A DNA stretch of 33,484 nt. It comes from Dechloromonas sp. Its GTDB lineage: Bacteria > Pseudomonadota > Gammaproteobacteria > Burkholderiales > Rhodocyclaceae. The DNA lies in assembly GCA_016790815.1 (NCBI GenBank), contig JAEUOG010000066.1, positions 1 to 33,484 on the forward strand, written 5' to 3'. The notes beneath the pieces are model-generated. The model did no database searches. It was not told the DNA's origin and worked only from the letters and a program-made list of their open reading frames with translations. Numbering within the stretch: the first letter of the stretch is position 1; every line of letters starts with the position of its first letter. Positions 1 through 5,968 of the stretch are shown here, piece after piece. The position numbers and the translations under genes are program-made.

Positions 1-22
1 GAATCCTTCCCAGATCCTTCAT
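1..22 (-). CDS. 5' end of a CDS running off the left edge (possible IS21-type istA)
   Basis: Only seven codons (MKDLGRI) lie inside the window. The start is supported by a strong ribosome binding site, AGGAGATGATC, just upstream of the ATG on the minus strand. The gene sits directly inside the repeat-bearing end described at 76-136, where an IS21-family element would carry istA, its DDE transposase. The assignment is by position only; the visible residues are too few to identify a family. Confidence 0.4.
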
Positions 23-136
23 GGTGATCATCTCCTAAAATCCTGCTCAAAAAATGAGCGGACGAGTTAATCACCCTGGTCAATTTTCAGCGCGCACAAC
101 CTCGCTTTTCTGGTCAGTTTTCAACGAGCGTCAACA
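23..136 (-). mobile_element. Terminal region of a probable IS21-family insertion sequence
   Basis: Two imperfect direct repeats, 76-94 and 110-130, share the pattern CTGGTCARTTTTCARCG and are offset by 34 bp. Read on the minus strand they are GCTGAAAATTGACCAG-like and GTTGAAAACTGACCAG-like, the type of multiple terminal repeat found at IS21-family ends. The outermost bases on the minus strand would be TGTTGACG at about 136, consistent with the TG...CA ends of this family. An ORF with a strong ribosome binding site starts inward at position 22. The transposase genes lie outside the window, so the family call is an inference. Confidence 0.45.
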
Positions 137-475
137 CCTGCGGATGTGCTTCGGTTCTTTACCTTCGAGGCATCCGTACCATCGCACCAAGTCATCCAGC
201 GGCATCAGGAAGCCCCCCAGCCTGTTACGGAACTTCAGCAGGAACGTAGCGAACATCCGCACTTCGTAGCGAAGCTTGTTTAACTTCACTTGCCTACGCA
301 TCTGGGCCTCTGGTCGGATTGACTTCATGCCGAGGTCTTTGATGATTTGTACCGGAAAGATTTCGCCGGTCGTGACATCCAAATACTCCTCGACAAGGTG
401 CTTTCCTCTGAACCGCTTGACCTTCCAGATAGCCAAGTTCTCAAACGTTTGGCGCTTGAGAGCGGGGGCGGTCAT
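131..475 (-). pseudogene. Small hypothetical protein, apparently truncated at its 3' end by the IS
   Basis: This 114-residue basic protein of unknown family starts at an ATG that overlaps the stop of the preceding small gene by 4 bp (ATGA at 472-475), so the two are translationally coupled. Its last residue and stop codon (TGT TGA at 131-136) coincide with the presumed terminal bases of the IS21-like element. The natural C-terminus was therefore probably lost when the element inserted. The sequence is rich in Arg, Lys and Leu (for example RRQVKLNKLRYEVR) and has no membrane segment. I do not recognise a function. Neighbours suggest plasmid or integrative-element cargo. Confidence 0.5.
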
Positions 476-645
476 GCTGACGCCTCGCGTTGCTCCTTGT
501 GCTGCTGCAGGATGATTGCCAGCGTCTGGCTGTTGGTCAGCTTAATTTTGTTTTGCTGCTCGTACTCTCGCTGGAATTCCTTCAGATGGTCGAAGGTTGG
601 GACAGGGAGGGCGAAGTTACGGAAGACACATTTTTGATGCTGCAT
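472..645 (-). CDS. Small hypothetical protein of an integrative element
   Basis: A 57-residue protein starting at the ATG at 645, chosen because GGAGAAGG lies at the right distance upstream. A longer reading to 756 is possible but has no comparable ribosome binding site. The C-terminal half is predicted helical and polar (FQREYEQQNKIKLTNSQTLA), which could be a small DNA-binding or coiled segment, but no family is recognised. It overlaps the downstream 114-residue gene by 4 bp and probably forms a two-gene unit with it. Confidence 0.5.
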   Translation of the reverse strand: MQHQKCVFRNFALPVPTFDHLKEFQREYEQQNKIKLTNSQTLAIILQQHKEQREASA

Positions 646-1016
646 ACGATTACCTTCTCCAAAATGAAAAGACCACCTGCGGATAACCGGAGATGGCCTG
701 ATGGGTTGCTCACGAAGGAACGGCTGCTCCTTCTGATAGTGCGGGCTGATTAACAAACTCTAATATTTGGGCGGTGAAAATCGACTCATCGTTCTGAGTC
801 GCTTTGAGTCAACTTGAGTTCCCCGGACTGCTAGAAATTACTCATCTATCCAAGAGTGTGGGTTAATCGATTTTGACTATCGACGCCTTGGCTCTTTCCC
901 AATGGTGTGCGCTAATTGTCAGGGACTATGAGTCGCCTGTATCGCGCTGCAGTTAACTATCGACGCCGTGGCAAGGGTTGGTCAACCCAAGGTCACGATA
1001 GGCGCTCTACGGTGCC
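646..1016. other. Gene-poor stretch with direct repeats
   Basis: No convincing gene is seen in this interval. It contains a near-identical 16-bp direct repeat, ACTATCGACGCCKTGG, at 876-891 and 956-971, an exact offset of 80 bp, plus a cluster of TGAGTC-like words around 790-825. These may be protein-binding sites, for example for a recombinase or partition protein, but no consensus could be matched. Confidence 0.35.
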
Positions 1017-1130
1017 TTAGCGTTTGTCTTGTGACCCTTTCCTCGCCTTGAAGACACCGGACAAGTCCAGAACCCCCGCTACCTGGATCAAGACCACAAT
1101 CACTACGCCCACCCCGATCAGCAGTTCCAT
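1017..1130 (-). CDS. 37-residue putative single-span membrane peptide
   Basis: A short ORF encodes MELLIGVGVVIVVLIQVAGV followed by a basic tail ending KGSQDKR. Residues 3-20 form a continuous hydrophobic helix with the positive charges after it. This suggests a single-span inner-membrane peptide with a cytoplasmic C-terminus. The start is supported by AAGGAGAG five bases before the ATG. It begins only 14 bp after the resolvase stop, with its ribosome binding site next to that stop, so it is probably co-transcribed with tnpR. Function unknown; a small toxin of type I or of abortive-infection type is one possibility, a chance ORF another. Confidence 0.5.
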   Translation of the reverse strand: MELLIGVGVVIVVLIQVAGVLDLSGVFKARKGSQDKR

Positions 1131-1144
1131 GTCGCTCTCCTTGG

Positions 1145-1696
1145 TTACTTCAAGTAGGCGTAGAGCGTTTCGCGGCTGATACCGAATTCACGCGCAAGGG
1201 CTGCTTTCTTCTCACCGGCTGCCGCTCTTCGGCGTAGTTCCTGCGTCTGCTCCTCGGTCATTTTCTTCTTGCCGCCCTTGTAGGCACCTGCCGCCTTGGC
1301 AATAGCGATGCCCTCACGTTGCCGCTCAAGAATGATGGAACGCTCAAATTCAGCCACCGCCCCCAGCATCGACAGCAGTAGGTTTGCCATCGGCGAATCG
1401 TCACCTGTAAAGGTCAGTCCCTCCTTGTGCGACTTCACCACGACACCACGCCCGGTCAGTTCCTTGATGATCTTGCGGAGGTCGTCCAAGTTACGGGCCA
1501 AGCGGTCAAGGCTGTGAATGTGCAGCGTGTCCTTTTCTCGGAGGTGATTCAGGCAAGCCTCAAGTTGGGGGCGGGAAGTGTCCTTGCCACTAGCCTTGTC
1601 CTCGAAGACTTTATCCAGCGTTACGCCGTCAAGCTGTCTGGCCGTGTTCTGGACAATGGTGCTTACTCTGAGGTAACCGACGTTTTGCCCTGACAT
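1145..1696 (-). CDS. tnpR: Serine recombinase, resolvase/invertase family (Tn3-type TnpR)
   Basis: A 183-residue protein of the normal resolvase length. The N-terminal catalytic domain begins VGYLRVST with the nucleophile Ser12, followed by the conserved RQL, DKASGKDTSRPQ, LDRLARNLDDL and GAVAEFERSIILERQREG segments. A C-terminal helix-turn-helix (AALAREFGISRETLYAYLK) would bind the recombination site. Such enzymes resolve transposon cointegrates or invert DNA. AGGAGAGC before the ATG supports the start. A res-like site lies directly upstream at about 1719-1830. No transposase gene or 38-bp Tn3 inverted repeat is seen here, so the transposon is a remnant or extends elsewhere. Confidence 0.9.
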   Translation of the reverse strand: MSGQNVGYLRVSTIVQNTARQLDGVTLDKVFEDKASGKDTSRPQLEACLNHLREKDTLHIHSLDRLARNLDDLRKIIKELTGRGVVVKSHKEGLTFTGDDSPMANLLLSMLGAVAEFERSIILERQREGIAIAKAAGAYKGGKKKMTEEQTQELRRRAAAGEKKAALAREFGISRETLYAYLK

Positions 1697-1718
1697 GATG
1701 CTCTCCTGATGAATGATG

Positions 1719-1830
1719 TGTCAGGACGAAGTCTAAGAGGCAGAATCGATAGTGTCAAGTGAATTGAAAATCAACTTCGATTGGACACATATTCTGTCAG
1801 GTTCAGGTGTGGCGTCAGGCTGTACCCTGA
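1719..1830. other. Candidate three-subsite res recombination site of the resolvase
   Basis: The 112 bp upstream of the resolvase contain regularly placed TGTC/GACA arms. One block starts TGTCAGG at 1719, a second runs from TGTCAA at 1753 to GACA at 1787 with inverted arms 35 bp apart, and a third starts TGTCAGG at 1795 and ends ACCCTGA at 1829. The layout and arm sequences resemble the res sites of Tn21/Tn1721-type transposons, in which subsite III lies nearest tnpR, as far as I can recall those sequences. Resolvase would bind each subsite as a dimer and would also autoregulate its own promoter here. Confidence 0.55.
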
Positions 1831-2116
1831 GTGGACACCTTCAATCGGATTGAGGATAAAGAGGCAGCAGATGAGCGGCAAGACGAGTGAGCCAAGTCAG
1901 GCGTAGGTCAATGGTCGTGAGAAGCCGCCAATAAATACTAAGGCAAGTGGAATCAGGAAGCCCTCAGGATCGCGCCACAGTGAACGCAAGGCTGTTTTGG
2001 CTAGGTGCGTATACCTGAGGCCATGAAAATCGATTCTAGGTGCAATAGCGTTGACCTTGTGAGTCTCAGGGTCCGCGCCAGGACGCGCAGGAAAACTCTT
2101 GGTGGGGCGTATGGAG

Positions 2117-2233
2117 AACGAGAGGGGGCACCGGGGGAAGTGCGGTTTCACTTCAAATCAAAGTGCCCTCACAGATTTTTTCGCCATTTTCAAAATGGGA
2201 TAGGCGACCTATCGGGGGCGGGGTTACTAACCC
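2117..2233. repeat. Cluster of adjacent inverted repeats
   Basis: Several perfect or near-perfect hairpins follow each other. GAAGTG/CACTTC is nested within GAGGGGGCAC/GTGCCCTC at about 2123-2170. Next come CCATTTT-C-AAAATGG (2184-2198), GATAGG-CGA-CCTATC (2199-2213) and GGGTT-ACT-AACCC (2221-2233). None is followed by a T-run on either strand, so simple terminators are unlikely. A structured RNA, transfer origin or recombination site are all possible. Confidence 0.4.
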
Positions 2234-2424
2234 TTCGATGAGTTCCCCTGCGCCTTCTCCGAAGCTAGCTTTCGTTGCGCCGCTTCTTCCTGAGCTTTCT
2301 TCAGACGAAAGCGGTGAACTTCTGAGTCTGTCCACTCCGTTGCCCGTGATTCTTCACTTACTGACATTGGATGGTTCTCTACGTCGTAAACGTAACGCTT
2401 CTCCATCGGACCTTTTTTCATCAT
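2227..2424 (-). CDS. Small charged hypothetical protein
   Basis: A 65-residue, highly charged protein (MEKRYVYDVENHPMSV near the start, then a Lys/Glu/Ala-rich helical tail). The double ATG at 2424/2421 is preceded by AAAGGGG at a good distance, which supports translation. No domain is recognised. It lies next to the possible island boundary, where small excisionase-like or control genes often occur, but the sequence is not a recognisable excisionase. Its stop overlaps the third hairpin of the inverted-repeat cluster. A 72-codon reading frame at 2354-2572 overlaps it in another frame and has weaker support. Confidence 0.4.
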   Translation of the reverse strand: MMKKGPMEKRYVYDVENHPMSVSEESRATEWTDSEVHRFRLKKAQEEAAQRKLASEKAQGNSSKG

Positions 2425-2608
2425 TTACCCCTTTCTGAGTTCGTCCACCGGTACCTGACTCAACACCCACAGTTAGTTGTGCAGGAATAACTCTGCCATC
2501 GTACTCTGACTTTAATGAAGTTTGGGCGAACGTTTTGGCCTCTGAATCCTGTGGTAGTCTTGTGGTAGACATCCGATTAACCGCCGCTCCAACCTGCTGA
2601 TTTGTATG

Positions 2609-2656
2609 GCCTTGGCTGTCCGAGTTCGAGTCTCAAAACTCTCGCCCAAGGCACCA
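2609..2656 (+). other. tRNA 3'-end-like sequence, possible attachment-site remnant
   Basis: GCCTTGG at 2609-2615 and CCAAGGC at 2646-2652 would pair as a perfect 7-bp acceptor stem. They are followed by the discriminator and tail ACCA at 2653-2656, and a T-loop-like GTTCGAGTCTC lies at 2624-2634. The interior of about 30 bases is far too short for a tRNA, and the T-arm is not properly placed against the acceptor stem, so this is not a functional tRNA. It resembles the tRNA (Leu-like acceptor) 3' segment that integrases leave at element ends. It lies exactly where accessory DNA meets housekeeping genes. Confidence 0.35.
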
Positions 2657-2700
2657 AATGCTTCACGTCGTCGGCTGCTGGCCTTTTTGCACCGATTCCA

Positions 2701-2735
2701 CGGTCAACCGGAAAAATCGGCGAAAATTGAAAACC
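2701..2735 (+). repeat. Dispersed CGGTCRAC-A5 motif, copy A
   Basis: This intergenic copy reads CGGTCAACCGGAAAAATCGG and then CGAAAATTGA. It lies in the leader region of rluE and shares its 5' core and A-run with five other copies in this window. Confidence 0.5.
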
Positions 2736-2761
2736 TCTCCAGCCCGCAATAGCGCACCCTC

Positions 2762-3337
2762 GTGTCCTCCATCGTATTCTTCAACAAGCCCTATGGCGTT
2801 CTCAGTCAGTTCACGCCGGAAGGCAAGTGGCGGGCGCTCGATGAGTTCATTCCGGTCAAGGACGTTTACGTCGCCGGCCGGCTTGATGCGGATAGCGAAG
2901 GTCTGTTGATCCTGACCGACGACGGCAAGCTGCAGGCGAAGATCGCGGACCCCAAACACAAGCTGGAAAAAACCTACTGGGCGCAGGTCGAAGGCTTGCC
3001 GGACGAGGTGGCGCTCGACCAGCTGCGCGCCGGCATCACGCTTTCCGATTTCACGGCCAAGCCGGCAAGGGTACGCCTGATGACCGAGCCGCCCGGCCTC
3101 TGGCTGCGCGATCCGCCCATTCGTTTTCGCGCCGCAATCCCGACATCGTGGCTCGAAATCCGCATTTCCGAAGGCAAGAACCGCCAGGTGCGGCGCATGA
3201 CGGCGGCCATCGGTTATCCTACGCTCCGTCTCATACGGGCAGCCATCGGGTCGGCGACGCTCGATGGTCTGGCGCTGGGTGAATGGCGCAAGATCGACGG
3301 CAGTTACCAGGATTTGCAAGGAAAATTCAATGAATAA
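2762..3337 (+). CDS. rluE: 23S rRNA pseudouridine synthase, RluE type
   Basis: A 191-residue enzyme of the RsuA/RluE family, which isomerises one uridine of 23S rRNA (U2457 in E. coli) to pseudouridine. The catalytic motif GRLDADSEGLL contains the nucleophile Asp42. Other family blocks are FNKPYGVLSQF near the start and EGKNRQVRRMTAAIG near residue 145. No N-terminal S4 domain is present, which fits RluE rather than RsuA or RluB. The start is a GTG. The stop overlaps the ATG of the next gene, so the two are coupled. It forms a housekeeping run with the DUF192 gene and ubiC. Confidence 0.88.
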   Translation: MSSIVFFNKPYGVLSQFTPEGKWRALDEFIPVKDVYVAGRLDADSEGLLILTDDGKLQAKIADPKHKLEKTYWAQVEGLPDEVALDQLRAGITLSDFTAKPARVRLMTEPPGLWLRDPPIRFRAAIPTSWLEIRISEGKNRQVRRMTAAIGYPTLRLIRAAIGSATLDGLALGEWRKIDGSYQDLQGKFNE

Positions 3338-3773
3338 GACAACTGTCGGCCTGTTGGCTGGTTTGGCCATGAGCGCCACTGTCTGGGCTCAGGGCGCCAT
3401 GCCGGTCATGGAATTGACCGCAGGATTTCACCGTATTGAGGCCGAAGTGGCTGCGAACGACCAGAATCGCCAGATCGGCCTCATGAACCGCAGGGAAATG
3501 CCAGCGCAGCGCGGCATGCTTTTCGTGTTCAACCACGAAAACACCCACTGCATGTGGATGCGCAACACGCTGCTGCCCTTGTCGGTTGCTTTCGTCGATG
3601 CCGAAGGCAAGATCATCAACATCGAAGACATGAAGCCGCAGACCGAAGACAATCATTGCGCCCGCCGCCCGGCCCGCTATGCGCTGGAGATGAATATCGG
3701 CTGGTTTGCCCAGCGCGGCATCAAGCCCGGCGTCAAACTGGGCGGCCTGGACAAGGCGCCGCGGCCGCAATAA
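3330..3773 (+). CDS. Exported DUF192 family protein
   Basis: A 147-residue protein starting at ATG 3330, preferred over an upstream in-frame start because GCAAGGAAAA lies before it and a signal peptide follows at once (MNKTTVGLLAGLAMSATVWA, cleavage expected after VWA or nearby). The mature part carries the DUF192 signature: RQIGLMNRREMPAQRGMLF, then THCMWMRNTLLPLSVAFVD and an AlEmN-type segment (ALEMNIGWFA). The family is a small beta-rich secreted or periplasmic fold of unknown biochemical role. It overlaps the end of rluE by 8 bp, and its TAA stop overlaps the ubiC ATG, so all three are probably one transcript. Confidence 0.85.
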   Translation: MNKTTVGLLAGLAMSATVWAQGAMPVMELTAGFHRIEAEVAANDQNRQIGLMNRREMPAQRGMLFVFNHENTHCMWMRNTLLPLSVAFVDAEGKIINIEDMKPQTEDNHCARRPARYALEMNIGWFAQRGIKPGVKLGGLDKAPRPQ

Positions 3774-4291
3774 TGAAGCAACGCAAATGGCGGCCTGGTC
3801 CGAACGCGGTTCCGGCTGACCCCATTCTCGAATGCTGGCTGACCGAGCCAGGTTCATTGACAGCGCGTTGCCAACGACACTGCCAGCGTTTTTGCGTGCG
3901 CGTTGTTCGCGACGGACTGGGCAAGGCGCTTGCCGAGCATGAGCACGGCCGATCCCTAGCCCGGGTTCGCGAGGTCATTCTCGAATGTGATGGCGTTCCT
4001 GTCATCTTCGCCCACACAACGATGGCTGTTGGCAGCCGTGGTCGAATGACCCGCTGGATGGCCGGGCTTGGCAGTCGCTCGCTGGGCTCGTTGCTTTTTT
4101 CGTATCCCGGTTTTCGGCGTGGCCGAATCGAATACCTTCGGATCGACGAGCGCCATCCGCTCTATCGGCGCGCTGCAGCGCAATGCGCCCTGAGGGGGCC
4201 GCTTTGGGCAAGGCGTTCACTGCACCGGCTGGATGGACAGGCTGTGCTGGTGACGGAAGTATTCCTGCCGGCGATCACCGCGCTGGAGTAA
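3773..4291 (+). CDS. ubiC: Chorismate--pyruvate lyase UbiC
   Basis: A 172-residue protein of the size usual for chorismate lyase, which converts chorismate to 4-hydroxybenzoate and pyruvate, the first committed step of ubiquinone synthesis in the cytosol. Recognisable parts are the N-terminal WLTEPGSLTARCQRHCQRF, the middle REVILECDGVPVIFAHTT, and the C-terminal pattern HPLYRRA ... LWARRS ending in a VTEVFLP strand. The ATG at 3773 shares a base with the preceding stop; longer readings upstream would overlap the DUF192 gene heavily. No clear terminator follows before the convergent five-gene operon. Confidence 0.85.
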   Translation: MKQRKWRPGPNAVPADPILECWLTEPGSLTARCQRHCQRFCVRVVRDGLGKALAEHEHGRSLARVREVILECDGVPVIFAHTTMAVGSRGRMTRWMAGLGSRSLGSLLFSYPGFRRGRIEYLRIDERHPLYRRAAAQCALRGPLWARRSLHRLDGQAVLVTEVFLPAITALE

Positions 4292-4381
4292 AAACTCCCG
4301 GACGCGAAGACGGGATTCCGCTGGTGGTGATCTGCCGGTGCTCCTGGCTATAAACCGGGCGGTCGGCGCCGACGCCCCGAT

Positions 4382-5965
4382 TCATGCGACTTTGCGGGCG
4401 TCAGGCTTGCCTGGCGATGCCGGGTCGGTCGCATGGAAGAGGGCGGCAAGAACGTCGGCTGGCGTGAGGTTGTCGCCCTCGTCGATCCAGACAAAGCGGC
4501 CGGCCGGGGCGTTGGCCACAGCCGCCTGGGCAGCGCCGTGCTCGGTCTCGCTGTTGGTCAGAATTACAACGCGGGCAAGGTTTTTTGCCCTGGCCAGAAC
4601 CCCGAGTTCATGGATGCAGCCGGCGTTTTTCGCCTTGAAATTGCGCAGGTCCATGAGCACCACGTCACTGATGCCGACTAGCCGGTCAAGCGCCTGCTGC
4701 CAGGTGTTGTCGTGGCAGTAGTACTCATTGACCCGGTAGCGCCCCTCAACGTCGGGCTGGAACTCGAACTGCTGCAAACGGGTATCGATGTCGGCCACAC
4801 GCGCGATGAAGCGTTCGCCCAGACGGCCATCGAGAAAGGTGAACACGTCGTCGGCATCGATGGTGCGGTCGGCCAGGTCGGTGCCGGCGATGAGCACGGT
4901 GTTGCCGCTCAGGCGCCAGCGCTCGATGACGCGGTCGAAAACGGACTGGGCGTTGGCATCCTGCTGGAAGACCCGGAGGATGAGCAGGGTAGGCGGCTTG
5001 CCGGCGAGTGAAGGCGCGGCAAACCGCTGCATGAGCAGGGCGCCGAGCGGAATCCACAGCAGTGGCGCAAAGCAGACCAGCGCGCCCCAGCCAAGTGATG
5101 CGATGAGGCCGAGCGCCGGGCCGATCAGGGCAATCGTCCATACTGCGGTGAACAGGTAAAAAAGCTCCGAAATGTGCCGTTCGCGGTAGGCGTGGGCCAG
5201 CCAGCGACCGAGCGCGCGGGCCGGCCACCAGGCGATCAGCCAGGGAAGCAGGGCGAACAGGGTGAAGGCCGTGGTCGCCCCCATCCAGCCGGCCAGCCAT
5301 ACGACGAACGGGCTTTCCGCAGTGACCAGGGCGCCCAGAAAATCGAGACCGAGCTGCGATGCGCCACTGAGGACGATGAACAGCGGAGCCAGCCACGGCC
5401 CGACGGCACGCGTGGCCCCCCCCAGGCAGAGCGCCGTGACGACGATGAGCGGCAGTCCGGTATCGAACAGCATCCAGCCGACAACCTGGGCGAAACTGAT
5501 GTTTTCGTTGGTGCGCCAGCTGAGCAGCAGGATGGCAAAGATCAGCCAGCCCAGCATGGCGCCGATGAAACGCAGACGCGACCAGCGACCGATGACCGCG
5601 AGCACGGGCAGGACTGGCCAAGCATAGGCGGCGCCGAGCGTGGCAACGGTTTTGAGGGTGATCGGCCCGTCGGCGATGAATTGGGTCATCACCGTTCGCG
5701 TCAGCGCGATGATCAGCGTCAGGCCGATAAATGAGAACAGCAAGCGCCGGTAGGCTTCATTGTTGTCGTTGTACGACGGAAACATAGCTGGCCGCGCTAC
5801 CGGCAAGGGATGCTGAACTTCCTCGCTGTGGCCGGCCGCATCGGCGACCGGCGCTTTCATGAGGCGCTGCATGCTTTTCCGGTAACTGCGCCCAACGATC
5901 CAAGCGCCGACCAGCGCCAGCAGCGTGGCGATAACCAGCAGCGTGAACAGCTTGCCAGCGGCCAT
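4382..5965 (-). CDS. Polytopic membrane protein with C-terminal TIR/SLOG-like domain
   Basis: A 527-residue protein. Residues 5-24 form a first membrane helix, followed by a short soluble linker, then about seven further hydrophobic segments between residues 73 and 312. The C-terminal domain (about 325-515) is an alpha/beta fold. It starts TLLILRVFQQDANAQSVFD and contains SDVVLMDLRNFKAKNAGC, then IHELGVLARAKNLARVVILT, a pattern seen in TIR-like and related nucleotide-handling domains (a conserved Glu in the position of HELG). The order suggests a membrane channel or anchor gated by a cytosolic domain, as in conflict-system effectors. Its ATG lies 3 bp after the M15-like gene stop; it is the last gene of the five-gene operon and converges on ubiC. 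The domain call is by eye. Confidence 0.6.
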   Translation of the reverse strand: MAAGKLFTLLVIATLLALVGAWIVGRSYRKSMQRLMKAPVADAAGHSEEVQHPLPVARPAMFPSYNDNNEAYRRLLFSFIGLTLIIALTRTVMTQFIADGPITLKTVATLGAAYAWPVLPVLAVIGRWSRLRFIGAMLGWLIFAILLLSWRTNENISFAQVVGWMLFDTGLPLIVVTALCLGGATRAVGPWLAPLFIVLSGASQLGLDFLGALVTAESPFVVWLAGWMGATTAFTLFALLPWLIAWWPARALGRWLAHAYRERHISELFYLFTAVWTIALIGPALGLIASLGWGALVCFAPLLWIPLGALLMQRFAAPSLAGKPPTLLILRVFQQDANAQSVFDRVIERWRLSGNTVLIAGTDLADRTIDADDVFTFLDGRLGERFIARVADIDTRLQQFEFQPDVEGRYRVNEYYCHDNTWQQALDRLVGISDVVLMDLRNFKAKNAGCIHELGVLARAKNLARVVILTNSETEHGAAQAAVANAPAGRFVWIDEGDNLTPADVLAALFHATDPASPGKPDARKVA

Positions 5966-5968
5966 GTG

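Larger units (their letters stand above)
2425..2761. other. Island boundary / intergenic region before rluE
   Basis: No gene with a good start is seen here. The interval holds an imperfect tandem GTGGTAG near 2552-2570, the tRNA-3'-like sequence at 2609-2656 and one copy of the dispersed CGGTCRAC motif at 2701. Base composition shifts from moderate to high GC on entering rluE, consistent with passing from accessory to core DNA. Confidence 0.4.

Noticed and set aside
2123-2133. GGGGGCACC, the first bases of Tn21-type terminal inverted repeats
   Set aside because: The match stops after about nine bases and the rest of the 38-bp end is absent.
1897-2151. Minus-strand 84-codon frame with FHGLRYTHLA, similar to box II of tyrosine integrases
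   Set aside because: Only this short piece matches; no catalytic Tyr, no second His/Arg box and no upstream domain are visible, and the start has no good ribosome binding site. At most an integrase fragment.
2354-2572. 72-codon minus-strand frame overlapping the 65-residue gene
   Set aside because: Poor ribosome binding site, unstructured composition, and it overlaps a frame with a better start.
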